From positions 1 to 64,000 of the forward strand of contig NZ_JADEVZ010000018.1 in the NCBI RefSeq assembly GCF_015207875.1: DNA of 64,000 nt, written 5' to 3'. The notes below the pieces were generated by a model. It ran no database searches, was not told where the DNA came from, and saw nothing but the letters and a program-made list of their open reading frames with translations. A program made the translations under genes and the position numbers. This document shows, one piece after another, positions 62,102 to 64,000 of this stretch (position 1 is its first letter; each line of letters starts with the position of its first letter). Source of the DNA: Dolichospermum sp. LEGE 00240. GTDB taxonomy: Bacteria; Cyanobacteriota; Cyanobacteriia; Cyanobacteriales; Nostocaceae.

Positions 62102-64000
62102 TTAATATGGCCAAGTCCAATCACGAATTTCTGGCATATCTTCACCGTGTTTCTGGATATATTGCTTATGTTCTATCAACTTATCTTGCAATTTTTGCCT
62201 CACATAAGCTGCTTGATAACCTAACTTTGGTACACGGTCAATCACATCCATAACTAAATGGAATCTATCTAAATCATTCATCACCACCATATCAAAAGGT
62301 GTGGTTGTTGTTCCCTCTTCTTTATAACCACGCACATGAATATTGTGGTGATTTGTATGCCGATAAGTGAGACGATGAATTAACCAAGGATAACCATGAA
62401 AAGCAAAGATAATGGGTTTATCAGTTGTGAAAATTGTATCAAAGTCTTTGCTACTTAAACCGTGAGGATGTTCACTTTGTGGTTGTAGTGTCATCAAATC
62501 CACAACATTGACAACCCGCACTTTTAAATCTGGGAAATGTTGTCGTAAAATATCCACAGCCGCTAAAGTTTCCAAAGTGGGAACATCTCCAGCACAAGCC
62601 ATAACTACATCAGTTTCACTGTCTTGATCATTACTTGCCCATTCCCAAATTCCTAAACCTTTAGTACAATGTTTAATTGCCGAATCCATGTCTAAATATT
62701 GTAAAGCAGGTTGTTTGCCAGCCACAATCACATTGACATAATTCCGACTTCTTAAACAATGGTCGGTTACTGATAGCAAAGTATTAGCATCAGGTGGCAA
62801 ATAAACACGAATAATTTCGGCTTTTTTGTTAATTACATGATCAATAAAACCAGGATCTTGGTGAGAGAAACCATTATGATCTTGTCGCCAAACGTGGGAA
62901 GTGAGAAGATAATTTAAAGACGCAATTGGTCTTCTCCAAGTAATATGACGAGTTGTTTTCAACCATTTGGCGTGTTGGTTGAACATCGAATCAACGATGT
63001 GAATAAAAGCTTCATAGCAGGAGAAGAAACCATGACGACCTGTTAATAAATATCCTTCTAACCATCCTTGACAATTGGTTTCGCTAAGGATTTCCATTAC
63101 TCGACCGTCGGGTGATAAATGGTCATCTTCAGGAAGAATTTGAGCATCCCAAGCGCGGTTTGTCACTTCCAAGACAGGATCTAACCGATTGGATGCGGTT
63201 TCGTCAGGACCAAAAACGCGGAAGTTACGGCTTTCGTCGTTGAGTTTCATAATGTCACGGAGAAACCTACCCGTTACCTTGGTAGCTTCAGCGTTAACTG
63301 TCCCTGGTTTGGCTACTTCTACAGCGTAGTTGCAGAAATCAGGCATTTTCAAATCACGCAGCAAAATTCCGCCGTTAGCGTGGGGGTTGTCTCCCATGCG
63401 ACGCTGACCTTTAGGTGCTAATTCTGCGAGTTCGGGAATCAGTTGACCCTTGGTGTCGAAAAGTTCTTCCGGTTTGTAACTTTTTAGCCAATCTTCCAGC
63501 AATTGCAGATGTTCCGGTTTACCAGCTATATCACTAAAAGGGACTTGGTGCGATCGCCAATAATCCTCTGTTTTCTTCCCGTCCACTTCCTTGGGACCCG
63601 TCCAACCTTTAGGAGTGCGTAAAACAATCATCGGCCATTGCGGTCTTTCTTGGTAACCATGTACCCGCGCTTCTCTTTGAATACTTTGAATTTCTGGAAT
63701 GATGGTATCTAATACTGCTGCCATTTTTTGGTGAATATCCGCCGGGTCAGCACCTTCCACAAAGTAAGGTTTATAGCCATAGCCGATAAATAGGCTTTCT
63801 AACTCTTCATGAGGTATCCTTGCTAATACTGTGGGGTTAGCAATTTTGTAACCATTCAAATGCAGAATTGGTAAAACCGCACCATCAGTAACCGGGTTAA
63901 TAAATTTGTTAGAATGCCAGCTAGTTGCCAAAGAACCAGTTTCCGCTTCTCCGTCACCGACCACCGCCGCAACTATCAAATCAGGGTTATCAAATACCGC
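62102..64000 (-). CDS. xfp: phosphoketolase (partial, cut by window edge)
   Basis: The C-terminal 632 or so residues of a xylulose-5-phosphate/fructose-6-phosphate phosphoketolase (family about 800 residues), making acetyl phosphate and a sugar phosphate. Visible: thiamine-diphosphate motif [44 protein letters not shown], and the C-terminal [14 protein letters not shown]. The frame stays open to base 64000, so the N-terminus lies outside. Confidence 0.93.
   Translation of the reverse strand, partial: AVFDNPDLIVAAVVGDGEAETGSLATSWHSNKFINPVTDGAVLPILHLNGYKIANPTVLARIPHEELESLFIGYGYKPYFVEGADPADIHQKMAAVLDTIIPEIQSIQREARVHGYQERPQWPMIVLRTPKGWTGPKEVDGKKTEDYWRSHQVPFSDIAGKPEHLQLLEDWLKSYKPEELFDTKGQLIPELAELAPKGQRRMGDNPHANGGILLRDLKMPDFCNYAVEVAKPGTVNAEATKVTGRFLRDIMKLNDESRNFRVFGPDETASNRLDPVLEVTNRAWDAQILPEDDHLSPDGRVMEILSETNCQGWLEGYLLTGRHGFFSCYEAFIHIVDSMFNQHAKWLKTTRHITWRRPIASLNYLLTSHVWRQDHNGFSHQDPGFIDHVINKKAEIIRVYLPPDANTLLSVTDHCLRSRNYVNVIVAGKQPALQYLDMDSAIKHCTKGLGIWEWASNDQDSETDVVMACAGDVPTLETLAAVDILRQHFPDLKVRVVNVVDLMTLQPQSEHPHGLSSKDFDTIFTTDKPIIFAFHGYPWLIHRLTYRHTNHHNIHVRGYKEEGTTTTPFDMVVMNDLDRFHLVMDVIDRVPKLGYQAAYVRQKLQDKLIEHKQYIQKHGEDMPEIRDWTWPY

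Overview
The window looks like chromosome from a filamentous, heterocystous-type cyanobacterium (Nostocales; Anabaena/Dolichospermum/Nostoc-like). Evidence: chlorophyll synthase ChlG, an NDH-1 NdhD subunit, a PetP-like cytochrome b6f subunit, an XisH/XisI pair, a folate-biopterin (FBT) transporter, many Uma2 proteins, AT-rich DNA studded with HIP1 octamers (GCGATCGC), heptanucleotide tandem repeats (STRR) and many small inverted-repeat elements. No database search was possible; family names come from motifs and recalled family features.

Layout. 1-2.9 kb: toxin-antitoxin island (PIN toxin with antitoxin, HigBA) plus an uncharacterised Cys-pair protein. 2.9-6.4 kb (minus): FHA-PBP1 fusion, LspA, BioY. 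6.6-10.6 kb: pstS-pstC-pstA-pstB phosphate uptake operon. 10.7-13.4 kb: NdhD and KDPG aldolase. 13.6-14.8 kb: a membrane/coiled-coil protein and a hairpin-rich remnant resembling a transposase-less IS200/IS605 element. 14.8-17.3 kb (minus): ChlG, ArsA-like ATPase, PetP-like protein. 17.4-22.6 kb: three Uma2 genes interleaved with a polysaccharide ABC exporter (permease and ATPase split by inserted DNA). 22.8-33.9 kb: a methyltransferase, a double glycosyltransferase, two more glycosyltransferases, then a scrambled zone with one intact GT4 gene, several decayed GT4 copies, duplicated toxin-antitoxin modules, another PIN module and XisH/XisI. 34-40 kb: giant DUF2157 membrane protein, a fourth Uma2, a GT4. 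40.4-45.3 kb: HAD phosphatase, tRNA-Ala(CGC), alpha/beta hydrolase, DUF362 protein, secreted serine protease and a secreted partner. 45.6-51 kb: UPF0718 permease plus TIGR03943 protein, an Ig-like/propeller protein, a coiled-coil protein. 51-54.9 kb: HIP1-rich spacer, a PD-(D/E)XK-like protein, an IS630 fragment, SdhA, a small membrane protein. 55.3-64 kb: FBT transporter, carotenoid oxygenase, glutamate dehydrogenase with an NtcA-type site, PurT, and a phosphoketolase cut by the window edge.

How it fits together. The housekeeping parts (pst, ndhD, chlG, sdhA, gdhA, purT, xfp) are intact. The accessory part (17-34 kb) is a surface-polysaccharide cluster repeatedly broken and duplicated by small repeats. 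The clearest less-described features are: (i) a dispersed roughly 115-145 bp element with TAAGTAGGT ends carrying a variable heptamer array, which abuts or supplies gene ends; (ii) a divergent leftover tail of a second exporter permease directly before the ATPase gene; (iii) a GT4/toxin-antitoxin duplication-decay zone; (iv) a miniature IS605-like element that may keep an orphan omega-RNA region; (v) Uma2 paralogues with expandable 7-residue coiled-coil repeats ahead of a shared C-terminal cap.
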